Source: Candidatus Thiodictyon syntrophicum
GTDB taxonomy: Bacteria > Pseudomonadota > Gammaproteobacteria > Chromatiales > Chromatiaceae
DNA: 64,000 nucleotides
Reading direction: 5' to 3'
Assembly (NCBI RefSeq): GCF_002813775.1
Contig: NZ_CP020370.1
Coordinates: forward strand, 372,001 to 436,000
Part shown: piece by piece, positions 38,361 to 46,229 of the stretch
Layout: the number at the start of each line of letters is the position of its first letter
Position numbering within the stretch: the stretch's first letter is position 1
Program-made: the position numbers and the translations under genes
Notes under the pieces: model-generated
Database searches by the model: none
Seen by the model: only the letters and a program-made list of their open reading frames with translations
What the model was told of the DNA's origin: nothing

Positions 38361-38537
38361 ATGCGCAGCCGCTCCAAGTTGGGCCCCGCCGACCGTCGGG
38401 AGCGGCCGGAGGAGACGGGTCGATTCCGGGCGATTCCGGTCCGGGAGGACCCCATCGCCGCCTTGCGCGCCAGCGGGAAGGGGGGCGCCACCGCGCGACT
38501 GCTCGCCGACCGTCAGGCGGACCGCGAGGGGCAGTGA
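38361..38537 (+). CDS. VapB-like antitoxin (58 aa) followed by a truncated vapC start
   Basis: A short, basic-to-acidic protein (MRSRSKLGPADRRERPEETG, then DPIAALRASGKGGATARLLADRQ). Its stop overlaps a GTG (38534-38536) that begins VSNYLLDT, the exact N-terminus of many PIN toxins. After eight codons that frame departs from the PIN family and the methyltransferase gene begins. So the antitoxin seems intact while the toxin has been lost. Confidence 0.6.
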   Translation: MRSRSKLGPADRRERPEETGRFRAIPVREDPIAALRASGKGGATARLLADRQADREGQ

Positions 38538-38559
38538 GCAACTACCTGCTGGATACCCC

Positions 38560-39183
38560 ATGCCCAGAGTCGACACCGATACCTTCTACCGCAACGCCCT
38601 TGAGCGCTACGGCCACAATGCCCAAGGCGCCCACTGGGAGTCCGCCCGCACCCAGCGGGTTCGCTTCGCCGTACTGCGCCGCCTGCTGCCCGCCGACCTG
38701 TCGGCCCTGACCCTGGTCGATGTGGGCTGCGGCCTGGGCGACCTCTTTCGTTACCTGGAGGTCCAGGGCGACCGGCCGGGCGCCTATGTAGGTATCGATG
38801 TGGTTGAGCCGATGGTGGAGATCGCACGCCTGCGCACCGACGGGGAGATTCTGTTGCTCGATGCGCTGCGTGACCCCTTGCCCGGGGCGGACTACTACCT
38901 GTGCAGCGGCGCCATGAATACCCTGACCCGGGAGGAGACCCGTCTCTTCATCGAGCGCTGTCTGGCCGCCTCCCGGCTGGGGTTCGTCTTCAACCTGCTG
39001 CGCGGCGAGGACGACTGCGACACCTTCAACTACTGGGAGCCGGAAGACATTGAGGCCCTGGCCCAGGAACTGGGGACCGACTGCGCGATCGAGACCGGTT
39101 ACATGCACCGGGACTTCAGTGCCGCCTTGCGCCACCCGGTGCAGGGTGCGATCAGCACTGATGTCGTCGCGAAGACGGTGTAG
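38560..39183 (+). CDS. Class I SAM-dependent methyltransferase (207 aa)
   Basis: SAM-binding motif I is LTLVDVGCGLGDLFRYLE, followed by the acidic YVGIDVVEPMVEIAR and the LLLDALRDPLPGADYYLCSG motif. The remainder resembles class I methyltransferases of unknown substrate (FVFNLLRGEDDCDTFNYWEP). ATG 38560. The junction with the vapC remnant just upstream suggests a deletion endpoint at the gene start. Confidence 0.85.
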   Translation: MPRVDTDTFYRNALERYGHNAQGAHWESARTQRVRFAVLRRLLPADLSALTLVDVGCGLGDLFRYLEVQGDRPGAYVGIDVVEPMVEIARLRTDGEILLLDALRDPLPGADYYLCSGAMNTLTREETRLFIERCLAASRLGFVFNLLRGEDDCDTFNYWEPEDIEALAQELGTDCAIETGYMHRDFSAALRHPVQGAISTDVVAKTV

Positions 39184-39184
39184 G

Positions 39185-39301
39185 TGTAGGGCGGATGCCC
39201 GCAGGGCGATCCGCCATTGCTCAGGCACCGAAGGGGCGGAACCGCCTGCGGCATTCCGCAGCCCAAGGTTTCCGCTCTGATGCGCGGGAGACTGTCCGGT
39301 T
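39185..39301. repeat. Dispersed GTAGGGCGGATGCCCGCAGG repeat plus a duplicated scrap of an XRE gene
   Basis: The repeat (39185-39260) contains GGGCGATCCGCCATTGCTCA and GGCGGAACCGCCTGCGGC. Copies are at 40506-40584 and 48623-48703, and a partial one near 47744-47785. Immediately after it, 39261-39300 (GCCCAAGGTTTCCGCTCTGA and on to CTGTCCGGTT) duplicates 40001-40040 within the XRE gene, so a piece of a related regulator gene has been left here. Confidence 0.8.
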
Positions 39302-39354
39302 AATTGTCGGGCCTACCCTTGCCGACCCTGCCCGCCTATTCGGAGTACGCGACC

Positions 39355-39588
39355 ATGGCCCACCGATTCGACCGCATCACCACCGATCCCGCCCGCATGA
39401 ACGGCCAGCCCTGCATCCGCGGCCTGCGCCTCACCGCCAGGCGCGTGGTTGCGGCCGTCGCACTCTACCCGGACCGCGATGAACTCAAGCGCGAGTACCC
39501 GGAGTTGGAAGACGAAGACATCCGCCAAGCCCTGGAGTACGCGGCGGAATGCATCGCTGACGAAATCCTCGCCCTGGACGCGGCGTGA
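39355..39588 (+). CDS. DUF433 antitoxin-like protein (77 aa)
   Basis: DUF433 fold: FDRITTDPARMNGQPCIRGL, then RLTARRVVAAVALYPDRDEL, then YPELEDEDIRQALEYAAE. Such proteins pair with DUF5615 PIN-like toxins, and the next gene is one, overlapping by GTGA. ATG 39355 is preferred over an upstream start lacking similarity. Confidence 0.85.
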   Translation: MAHRFDRITTDPARMNGQPCIRGLRLTARRVVAAVALYPDRDELKREYPELEDEDIRQALEYAAECIADEILALDAA

Positions 39589-39815
39589 CGCCCCTGATGC
39601 TCGATCAGGGGTTGCCGCGCAGCACGCCCAGGCACCTGCAACAACTCGGCATCCAGGCTACTCACGTCGCGGATATCGGACTGAGCCGGGCCAACGACAG
39701 CCGGATCATCGACCAGGCGCGGTCGGACGGGACCACCATCGTCACCCTTGTGAGAGCCAGGCTCAAGCGGGCGCAAGCGCATTATGCGGCATGGTTAGCG
39801 GAGCAGAGGAGATAA
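39585..39815 (+). CDS. DUF5615 PIN-like toxin, C-terminus replaced
   Basis: MLDQGLPRSTPRHLQQLGIQ, then THVADIGLSRANDSRIIDQA and DGTTIVTL are classic for the family. The normal next motif, an Asp-x-Asp-Phe segment, is missing. Instead the frame continues as VRARLKRAQAHYAAWLAEQR, reminiscent of the C-terminus of HigB/Gp49-type toxins. This suggests fusion of a truncated DUF5615 toxin to the tail of a lost toxin that once preceded the XRE antitoxin. Toxicity is doubtful. Confidence 0.6.
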   Translation: MTPLMLDQGLPRSTPRHLQQLGIQATHVADIGLSRANDSRIIDQARSDGTTIVTLVRARLKRAQAHYAAWLAEQRR

Positions 39816-39819
39816 CGCT

Positions 39820-40092
39820 ATGAGCGATGAACACGACATCCCCGTCCAGGCCAGTAGCGGCAATGTCTTTTCAGACCTTGGCCGACCTGATGCCGAGGAG
39901 GCATTGGCGCGTGTGCGGCTGGCCCAACAGATTGCGGAGGTCATTGAACGCAAAGACCTCAGTCAGATCGAAGCCGCGGCCCTGATGGGCATTGACCAGC
40001 CCAAGGTTTCCGCTCTGATGCGAGGGAGGTTGTCCGGTTTCTCGACTGACCGACTGTTCCGTTTTGAGTTTCTTCAGCCGGATTGCGGGTAA
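39820..40092 (+). CDS. XRE-family HTH antitoxin, C-terminus altered (90 aa)
   Basis: HigA-like regulator: LAQQIAEVIERKDLSQIEAA, then LMGIDQPKVSALMRGRLSGF, then STDRLFRF. Intact relatives continue with an LNALGRDVEI-type strand. Here the sequence departs at about 40062 into EFLQPDCG and stops, where it meets a convergent broken aspartyl protease. The DNA-binding part is complete. Confidence 0.7.
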   Translation: MSDEHDIPVQASSGNVFSDLGRPDAEEALARVRLAQQIAEVIERKDLSQIEAAALMGIDQPKVSALMRGRLSGFSTDRLFRFEFLQPDCG

Positions 40093-40212
40093 ACGTTTCA
40101 ATCTTGGAACAAGAGAATCCGTTGCACCTGTATCAACCAGAAACAGCCCTTCCCATGATCTCTCCGGGCTTGCAGGATTCCTGATTGTCACCGTCACATG
40201 CGTTGCACCCAT
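40062..40212 (-). pseudogene. N-terminal fragment of a retropepsin-like aspartyl protease
   Basis: GATHVTVTIRNPASPERSWE, then GLFLVDTGATDSLVPR shows the catalytic DTGA motif of clan AA proteases. After about 45 residues the frame runs into antisense of the XRE gene. Both genes are broken at the same point (about 40062-40070), so a rearrangement joined them. Confidence 0.65.
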
Positions 40213-40328
40213 AAGTCACCTCAACATTTGCCCGTATCGAGCTTCGCCGAAAGGACGCCGCCCAAGGCGCCAGGAAGTATAAGAATTCTCTCACAAAGGC
40301 ACAAAGACACAAAGAAGAAAAGGAATGA

Positions 40329-40458
40329 TCACGTCAAGGCGCCAAGCTCGCCAAGACCTACAATACGCTGGATGCAGTATCCGAGTCATCCGCTGGTTGA
40401 ATTGCCCAACGCCGATAAGGTACTGAAAAGCCTTGGCGAGCTTGGCGCCTTGGCGTGA
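40329..40458. repeat. 130-bp inverted repeat with CAAGGCGCCAAG arms
   Basis: The arms TCACGTCAAGGCGCCAAGCT and its complement, ending GCGCCTTGGCGTGA, flank about 75 bp. A purine-rich CACAAAGACACAAAGAAG lead precedes it. It stands in a 643-bp gene-free stretch (40213-40855) that also holds the repeat at 40506-40584; the remainder shows nothing recognisable. Confidence 0.8.
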
Positions 40459-40505
40459 CGACTGCTTGTTCCAGGGTGAAGCCCGAGGCGACCCGGCAGC
40501 CCTGT

Positions 40506-40584
40506 CGGGCGGATGCCCGCAGGGCGATCCGCCATTGCTCAGGCACCGAAGCGGCGGAACCGCCTGCGGCGTTCCGCCCTACGC
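40506..40584. repeat. Dispersed GGGCGGATGCCCGCAGGGCG repeat, copy 2
   Basis: Nearly identical to 39185-39260 and 48623-48703. It ends in GCGTTCCGCCCTACGC, complementary to the start of the full-length copy, so the complete unit is a long dyad. Confidence 0.8.
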
Positions 40585-40855
40585 GGGCTGGTCGTGGAGT
40601 CGACGCCGGGGCCGGCGACGAAGAAGCCGGGCGCACGGCGCTGGGGGCAGACCTCGCCAGGGGCGGCATAGGGGGTGACTCAACACTGTGTCGTGAGCCA
40701 CCTTCGGGCGCCGGTGGCTCGGTGGCCGTCTACCATCGACAGCCCTGCAAACGACCCCAGGTGATCCGTCGGTGTTGATCGATCGTCTCGGGTTACACTC
40801 ATACTCCTGGTGGTCGAGGCCACCCTCAATTCCCGTCACGTCCGATTCCTAACTC

Positions 40856-41953
40856 ATGAAAATCAAGCCTCAAGCCCCAGAGATCCTCCGCATTCCGTAC
40901 GCGTCGTTCGATGTGTCGGTACTCCCGAGCAATGCCCGCGAGCCAGGCAGCGACGCGTTCGACAACGCGGTACTCATCTACTTCGCCGCCAAGTATGCGG
41001 CGAAGAACTTCGATGCGGCGGTCACTTGCAGCGATGGCATTATCCGGGTGCTGGCGTGGGCGCGCGGCGGGTTGGAGCCGAAGGCGTATGTGGTCGGGCT
41101 GCTCCAGCACCGCGCACTTGCGGAAGCGTTGCCGCTTCTCGAAACCATGGACGAGATGATGGAGGACGCGGATATCGCCTATAACCGAGGTATTTGTCTG
41201 AGCGAGATGGGGCGGCTTGAAGAGTGTATCGAGCCGCTTGAGCGCTGCCTGAGGATCGACCTGAACTACGGGAACGCCCGCGTTGGTCTTGGTGTGGCAT
41301 TGGCGCGTCTGCGCCGATCCGAAGAGGCCGAGCAGGTGTTACGTCAGGCACTCGCGGCCGAGCCCCATAACAACTTCGCTGCCCGCAACTTGGCCGCGGT
41401 GCTGGCCAATCTCGAAAAGTATGCCGATGCGGTGCCCCTGCTCCGCCAGGTGCTCGCGACGGAACCCGACGATCCCACCGCGAGCTTGGCCCTCGGCGAA
41501 TGTCTCGAAGCGCTTGGCCCCGACCATAAGAGTGAAGCGATCAAGGTCTACAAACGGATCATGACGCACTTTCCCAATACGCCGCTGGCGGATGCGGCTG
41601 TTGCTGGACTCAACCGTCTCGCCAGCGACGATCTACACCGTGCCGGCGCCGACAAGCCGCGGCTTGACGCGATCATGTATATGCAGAGCACGCTGGAGCG
41701 CTTCGCCGACCTACCGCAACAGGAAGTCGGCCAGATCGTGTTAGAGATTGCCCGGCTCGGCCAATCCGGGCTTGCCGTCAACGACCCGAGCAAGCGCTAT
41801 CACCTGAAGACGCTGCCGGGCGATTTCTCGGGTCTTGAGTTGGTCAGTATGATGCATGTGGGCGTGCTGATGTTTGATCCAAACGCCAAGATGCAGACCG
41901 GCCTTGATCGGGAATACGAGATCGCTGTCAGCTTATATGGTGATAAGCGCTGA
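40856..41953 (+). CDS. Tetratricopeptide-repeat protein (365 aa)
   Basis: At least four TPR-like units (ADIAYNRGICLSEMGRLEEC, NYGNARVGLGVALARLRRSE, NNFAARNLAAVLANLEKYAD, DPTASLALGECLEAL) cover residues about 100-235. The N-terminal and C-terminal parts (LNRLASDDLHRAGADKP, KTLPGDFSGLELVSMMHVGV) match no family I can name. It has no signal peptide. TPRs bind partner proteins; the partner is unknown. It is isolated, followed by a group II intron scrap. Confidence 0.8.
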   Translation: MKIKPQAPEILRIPYASFDVSVLPSNAREPGSDAFDNAVLIYFAAKYAAKNFDAAVTCSDGIIRVLAWARGGLEPKAYVVGLLQHRALAEALPLLETMDEMMEDADIAYNRGICLSEMGRLEECIEPLERCLRIDLNYGNARVGLGVALARLRRSEEAEQVLRQALAAEPHNNFAARNLAAVLANLEKYADAVPLLRQVLATEPDDPTASLALGECLEALGPDHKSEAIKVYKRIMTHFPNTPLADAAVAGLNRLASDDLHRAGADKPRLDAIMYMQSTLERFADLPQQEVGQIVLEIARLGQSGLAVNDPSKRYHLKTLPGDFSGLELVSMMHVGVLMFDPNAKMQTGLDREYEIAVSLYGDKR

Positions 41954-41957
41954 TACT

Positions 41958-42070
41958 GTGAAGGTTCGCGCGAATGTGAGTACAACCGAGGAACCGGATG
42001 CGGGAAAACTGCACGTCCGGGTCTGTGGCGGAGGCTCCGGGCAACCGGAGTCCCTACGCCGGAGGCTATT
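41958..42070 (+). other. Possible group II intron remnant
   Basis: The string ACCGAGGAACCGGATGCGGG, followed by ACTGCACGTCCGGGTCTGTG, resembles the conserved stem just before the reverse transcriptase gene in bacterial group II introns. GGGCAACCGGAGTCCCTAC follows, also typical. No reverse transcriptase or domain V is present. It is read as a truncated relic. Confidence 0.45.
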
Positions 42071-42078
42071 CTTGGAAA

Positions 42079-42250
42079 TTAGCTTAACTTCTTGAGAATG
42101 TTCGTTGCCAGATGTTCATTTATCTCGACATGCCGCGGTACGGGCTGAGATTCCCGTCTTCGGATTCTGATACCAGTCGTGCCTGCCGCCGTGGCGTATC
42201 AAGACGCAGCCCATTTGTTGTAGCCTGGCGATGAGTTGGCGCCTCTTCAT
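42079..42250 (-). pseudogene. hicA: hicA toxin, frameshifted
   Basis: MKRRQLIARLQQMGCVLIRH, then GGRHDWYQNPKTGIS is HicA with the catalytic His in GGRHDWY. The expected continuation, PVPRHVEINEHLATNILKKL, appears only after a one-base frame change near 42150; in frame the product ends early at 42116. It overlaps the hicB stop by 4 bp. Confidence 0.75.
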
Positions 42251-42438
42251 GCGACGGCGAGTTCTCCGACACGGCGTACAGAAGGGATGGCACCGCTAGT
42301 CATGTCCTTGTAAAGGTCTCGCAGGTTTTCCTGGAGGTCTTCCAGCGTTTCACCTTGCGTCATGTAATCTGGGTATTCTTCCAGATACCCAAGCCACATG
42401 CCTTCATCTTGCCAATACCTATACTTGAGCACTGTCAT
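42247..42438 (-). CDS. hicB: HicB-type antitoxin (63 aa)
   Basis: Short HicB fold: LKYRYWQDEGMWLGYLEEYP, then YMTQGETLEDLQENLRDLYK. It lies upstream of the frameshifted hicA. The order hicB-hicA is the reverse of the E. coli arrangement but common elsewhere. No separate DNA-binding domain is present. Confidence 0.8.
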   Translation of the reverse strand: MTVLKYRYWQDEGMWLGYLEEYPDYMTQGETLEDLQENLRDLYKDMTSGAIPSVRRVGELAVA

Positions 42439-42608
42439 TGCATGCCCTTACTAGTTAGGATCTTTTACCAATAAAAGGGCTCTGACCCGAATAGCACTGA
42501 CTTAAGGCGCAACTCTCCGAAAAAGAGAGAAAAAACAGGGGCCGACCGCCGCGCGTGGTAGGCTGTAGGCTGCGATCGAACAACCCGCCACCCGAGGGGC
42601 CAGCCACG

Positions 42609-43800
42609 ATGCATTGCGGACCACAGACCAGCGCCGTTCAACGGCATGTCCAGAACTGCACGCAGCAGCCCGAGGCCGACGTCTTCTTCAACCTGCTGAC
42701 CGGCCCGCGGTTGCTGGAGCGCGCCGCCGCATTGGCCCCACCCCATCGCAACCGCTTGTTTCCGCCTGTGAAGGTGCTGTCGATGTTCTGCACCCAGGCG
42801 CTGTCGGCGGACGGCTCGTGCCAAGAAGCCGTCGATGCCGAGGCGCTCGAGGATGGCCCATGGTCTGCCGCGTTGCAAGAGCGACACCGGCGGCTATTGT
42901 AAGGCGCGCCAGCGCCTGCCGACGGAGATGCCCAGGACGCTGGCCCGAGAGACCGGCGCGCTGGTATCGGACGCGATCCCGCAGCACTGGCAGTGGCAGA
43001 ACCGCCGGGTGTGGTTGGTCGATGGCACGATCGTGTCGATGCCCGACACCCGCGCGAACCAGATCCGTTGGCCGCAGCCCGCCACCCAGGCGCCGGGGTT
43101 GGGGTTTCCGCACTGCCGCCTGGTCGGGCTCATCGGCTTGGGCAGCGGCGCCCTGTGCGATGCCCTGATCGCCCCCTGCGAGGGCAAAGGCAGCGACGAG
43201 CAGACGTTGCTGCGCCAACTCCTCCCGCGCCTGAAAGCGGGCGATATCTTGGTCGGCGACGCGTTCTTTCCGACCTATTTCCTGCTGTGCGCGCTGGTTG
43301 CAGCCGGTATCGACGGCGTCTTCGAGCAGTACGGCGCGCGTCGGCGTAGCACGAATTTCTCTGTCGGTCAGAGGCGTGGCCCACGCGACCATCTCATCGT
43401 ACTGCCTAAGCCGAAGCGTCCCGAGTGGCTGAGTCCAGCCGACTACGCCCGCGTGCCGGCCACTCTGACGGTGCGCGAACTGGCGGCCGGCGGCAAGATC
43501 CTGGTGGCGACACTGTTGTGCCCCAGCCGCTATCCGAAGTCGGCGATCAACGCCCTCTACCGGCAGCGTTGGAGTGTCGAACTCGACCTGAGGAACATCA
43601 AAACCACCCTCGGGATGGACCAACTCTCCTGCAAAACCCCGGCGATGGTGGAGAAGGAGATCTGGATCTACCTGCTCGCCTACAATCTGATCCGTCTCCT
43701 GATGGCACAGTCGGCACTGCTGGCCGACCAGATCCCGCGCCAACTCAGCTTCAAGCACACCGTGCAACTGTGGACCCTGTGGCAACCGTACCGCGACGCC
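42609..43800 (+). pseudogene. IS4-family transposase, 5' part (frameshifted and interrupted)
   Basis: The N-terminal frame (ATG 42609) runs to VLSMFCTQALSADGSCQEAV. A frame change near 42840 leads to GLPRCKSDTGGYCKARQRLP. The DDE core follows: VWLVDGTIVSMPDT, DILVGDAFFPTYF and LYRQRWSVELDLRNIKTTLG (YREK-like region). It continues to the insertion point at 43800-43808, where the inserted element supplies a false ending. The remaining C-terminus is at 45767-45955. Confidence 0.85.
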
Positions 43801-43929
43801 CTCGCCACGGCCTTGATCATAAATCCGGCCAAGACCTAGCGTAGGGCTTGGTTAACCCCCACTGGAGAGCGGCAGGACCCGCGAAATTGTGTACCCTTGG
43901 AAGTGCAAACAAACCGAGGGAGAAGCACG

Positions 43930-44022
43930 ATGTTCGAAGGTCCTGCCGGGATCGACTTTAGCGCAGACATCGGGTCGACGCCATCGGGCGTGGTCCGGCG
44001 GTCGGCCGGCGGTGGGTCGTGA
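43930..44022 (+). CDS. Short ORF (30 aa) overlapping the transposase start
   Basis: ATG 43930 follows a GGGAGAAG ribosome site and reads MFEGPAGIDFSADIGSTPSG, ending at TGA 44020-44022, which overlaps the GTG of the large transposase. The layout suggests translational coupling. It may be a leader peptide or an N-terminal domain joined by frameshifting. No family recognised. Confidence 0.4.
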   Translation: MFEGPAGIDFSADIGSTPSGVVRRSAGGGS

Positions 44023-45695
44023 AGCACCGCTCGCGCCTGGAGCGAGCCGAACAGCGCGGGGCGGCCGTGGCCCGCTTGGCGACGGGGCAGCCGCAACGCC
44101 ACGTCGCCGCCGAACTGGGCGTGGCGCGCAGCACCTTGCAGGACTGGTGCAAGCCGACCCCGGTCGGCGCGGCCCCGGCGGTGTTGGCAGCCTTCGTGGC
44201 GACCCCTGAGGGCGTGCAGTGGCTGCACCAAGTGGTGGTGGCGGCGCACTTCGTCATCACGCTGCACGGCGGTGCCGGGGTGCGGATGGTGTGTGAATTC
44301 TTGAAGTTGAGTGGGTTGTCGGCGTTCGTCGGCGCGAGCTATGGCACCCACCAGGCCCTCAATGCGGCCTTGGAGGAGATGGTGGTCGCCGTGGCGCGTG
44401 AGCAACGGGCGGCGTTGGCGGTGGGCATGCCGCACCGCGCGATCACGGCGTGCGAGGATGAGACCTTTCATCCGCAGATTTTGTTGGTCATGTTGGAGCC
44501 GGTGTCGAACTTTCTGCTGCGCGAACAGTACGCCGCCGATCGCACGGCGGCCACCTGGACGCAGGCGTTGCGCGCGGGTCTGGACGGCTTGAACGTGACC
44601 GTGATCCAGGGCACCAGCGACGAGGCCACAGCGTTGCGCCGCCATATCCAGACGGATTGTGCGGCCCATCATTCCCCGGACCTGTTTCATGTGCAACAGG
44701 AGGTGTCCAAGGGCACCAGCCTACACTTGGTCCGCCACGTGAAACAGGCGGGCGCCAGCGTCGCGGCCGCCCAGACGTCGCTGGACGCTGAGCGGGCGAC
44801 CGCGCAGGCCTATGACGCCCAATCCCCGCGTCCGCGCGGGCGCCCACCGGCGTTCGCGCCCCGCATTGAAGCCGCCCTGGCGGTCGTGGTGCAGGCCGAA
44901 GCCGATCAGGTACAGGCGCAAGCGCGTCAGGCCGAGGCCCGTGAACTGGTGCGTGAGTTGGGGACCCTCTATCACCCCTATGAGTTGGAGCAGGGACAGG
45001 CGCAGCCCGTGGCGCGCATCGCGCAACGCTTTGCCGACGTGTGGACGCGGCTGCAACAGCTGGCCGACGCGGCCGATCTGCCAACGCGCGCCCGTGAGCG
45101 CCTGGCCAAGGCGCAGCGCCTGACGATTCAGTTCCTTGCCACCATTACCTTTTTCTTTGCGACCGTGCAGGCCAAGGTCGAGGCGCTGAATCTGCCGCCC
45201 GCCGTGGAACTGGCGTTGCTCACGCAGCTGATTCCGGCGCTCTACCTCGAGCGCGTCGCCAATCGCAGCACGCTCGCTGAACCGCGCCACCGTCTGCACG
45301 CCCTGAGCCGGCAGTTGCTCGAACCGCTGCGCCAACGCGATCATCCGCTCCAGGCCCTCCCAGAGGCCGAGCGCGCGCGCCTCGAACAGGTGGCCGGTGA
45401 CTGCGCCGACCTGTTCCAGCGCAGCAGTTCCAGCGTGGAGGGGCGCAACGGCCAACTGTCCCTACATCACCATGGCCGACATCGCCTGAGCGACCGCAAG
45501 CTCGAGGCACTGACCGCCGTACATAACTTCCACCTCCGTCGCCCCGACGGGACCACTGCCGCTGAGCGCTTCTTCGGCCGGGCCCACGAAACGCTGTTCG
45601 CGCAGGTGCTCCAGCGCATGCCGTTGCCCCCGCCGCCAGCGCGCCGACGACCGCGCCCGCCCAAGCCGCCCGCGCTCCTGCCGGTAGCGGCGTAA
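44019..45695 (+). CDS. Putative transposase, DUF6399-like (558 aa)
   Basis: An N-terminal helix-turn-helix (ARLATGQPQRHVAAELGVAR, STLQDWCK) is followed by a core with ACEDETFHPQILLVMLEPVS, VIQGTSDEATALRRHIQTDC, HHSPDLFHVQQEVSKG and, near the C-terminus, SSSSVEGRNGQLSLHHHGRH and LTAVHNFHLRRPDGTTAAER. The spaced acidic residues (DE, D, E of VEGRNG) suggest a DDE nuclease with a long helical insert at about 220-430. The family name is from memory and uncertain. The mobile context with inverted repeats and target duplication supports transposase function. Confidence 0.8.
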   Translation: MKHRSRLERAEQRGAAVARLATGQPQRHVAAELGVARSTLQDWCKPTPVGAAPAVLAAFVATPEGVQWLHQVVVAAHFVITLHGGAGVRMVCEFLKLSGLSAFVGASYGTHQALNAALEEMVVAVAREQRAALAVGMPHRAITACEDETFHPQILLVMLEPVSNFLLREQYAADRTAATWTQALRAGLDGLNVTVIQGTSDEATALRRHIQTDCAAHHSPDLFHVQQEVSKGTSLHLVRHVKQAGASVAAAQTSLDAERATAQAYDAQSPRPRGRPPAFAPRIEAALAVVVQAEADQVQAQARQAEARELVRELGTLYHPYELEQGQAQPVARIAQRFADVWTRLQQLADAADLPTRARERLAKAQRLTIQFLATITFFFATVQAKVEALNLPPAVELALLTQLIPALYLERVANRSTLAEPRHRLHALSRQLLEPLRQRDHPLQALPEAERARLEQVAGDCADLFQRSSSSVEGRNGQLSLHHHGRHRLSDRKLEALTAVHNFHLRRPDGTTAAERFFGRAHETLFAQVLQRMPLPPPPARRRPRPPKPPALLPVAA

Positions 45696-45766
45696 CGGGG
45701 GTGGCCGGAACGATGATCAAGGCCGCCGACCGACACACCGCGGTGGCCGGAGCGATGATCGAGGCC

Positions 45767-45955
45767 CTCGCCACGGCGTCCGATCTGATGGCCTTGCTGG
45801 CCATGATGGCGGAGCAGCGGGTCGGTCTGCGTCCCGGCCGCATCGAGCCACGGGCACTGAAACGACGACCGCGCAACTTCCCGCTGCTGATGGAGCCCCG
45901 GGCACTGGCCCGGCAGGACGTTCGACTCCACGGGCACCCCAAGAAAGCGAAGTGA
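45767..45955 (+). pseudogene. IS4-family transposase, 3' part
   Basis: SDLMALLAMMAEQRVGLRPG, then RIEPRALKRRPRNFPLLMEP is the standard IS4 C-terminus. Joined to the upstream part across one copy of CTCGCCAC it reads ...RDALATASDLMALL... without a break, showing that the 43809-45766 element split the gene. The 45956-46229 stretch after it holds no gene. Confidence 0.85.
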
Positions 45956-46229
45956 AAGGGCACAGAACTGCATCGGGTCGTCAGGCATAACAGTAACCTG
46001 AATCCGTGAACTAATACGGTGCCGTACTCAGGCACACGGCTATCAAAGGGGTTGGAGTCGAGATTTGTGGCGCAGAACTGCGCTAGCGGTCGCGACAAGG
46101 TCGCCGGTGCGGCAATTTTGAGCTGGGGAGACGCATGTCAGGGGCCGACCGCATACGCCAGCCAATAGGGTGGGTCCACCGTGCGCATAGCACGGCGGCG
46201 AGCGGACCGCACTGCATTCGTCGCAGGGA

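Larger units (their letters stand above)
43809..45766 (+). mobile_element. DUF6399-like transposase element (1,958 bp) with 8-bp target duplication
   Basis: The left end GGCCTTGATCATAAATCCGG and right end (complement of GGCCTCGATCATCGCTCCGG) form imperfect terminal inverted repeats. The 8-bp direct repeat CTCGCCAC flanks it (43801-43808 and 45767-45774), and excision restores the IS4 reading frame exactly. The right side carries a second, inner copy of the terminal repeat (45702-45725). It encodes one large transposase plus a short leader ORF. The MITE at 35228-35362 has matching ends. Confidence 0.88.

Noticed and set aside
45220-46098. Minus-strand frame opposite the end of the DUF6399-like transposase
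   Set aside because: It crosses element boundaries and has no homology I can see.
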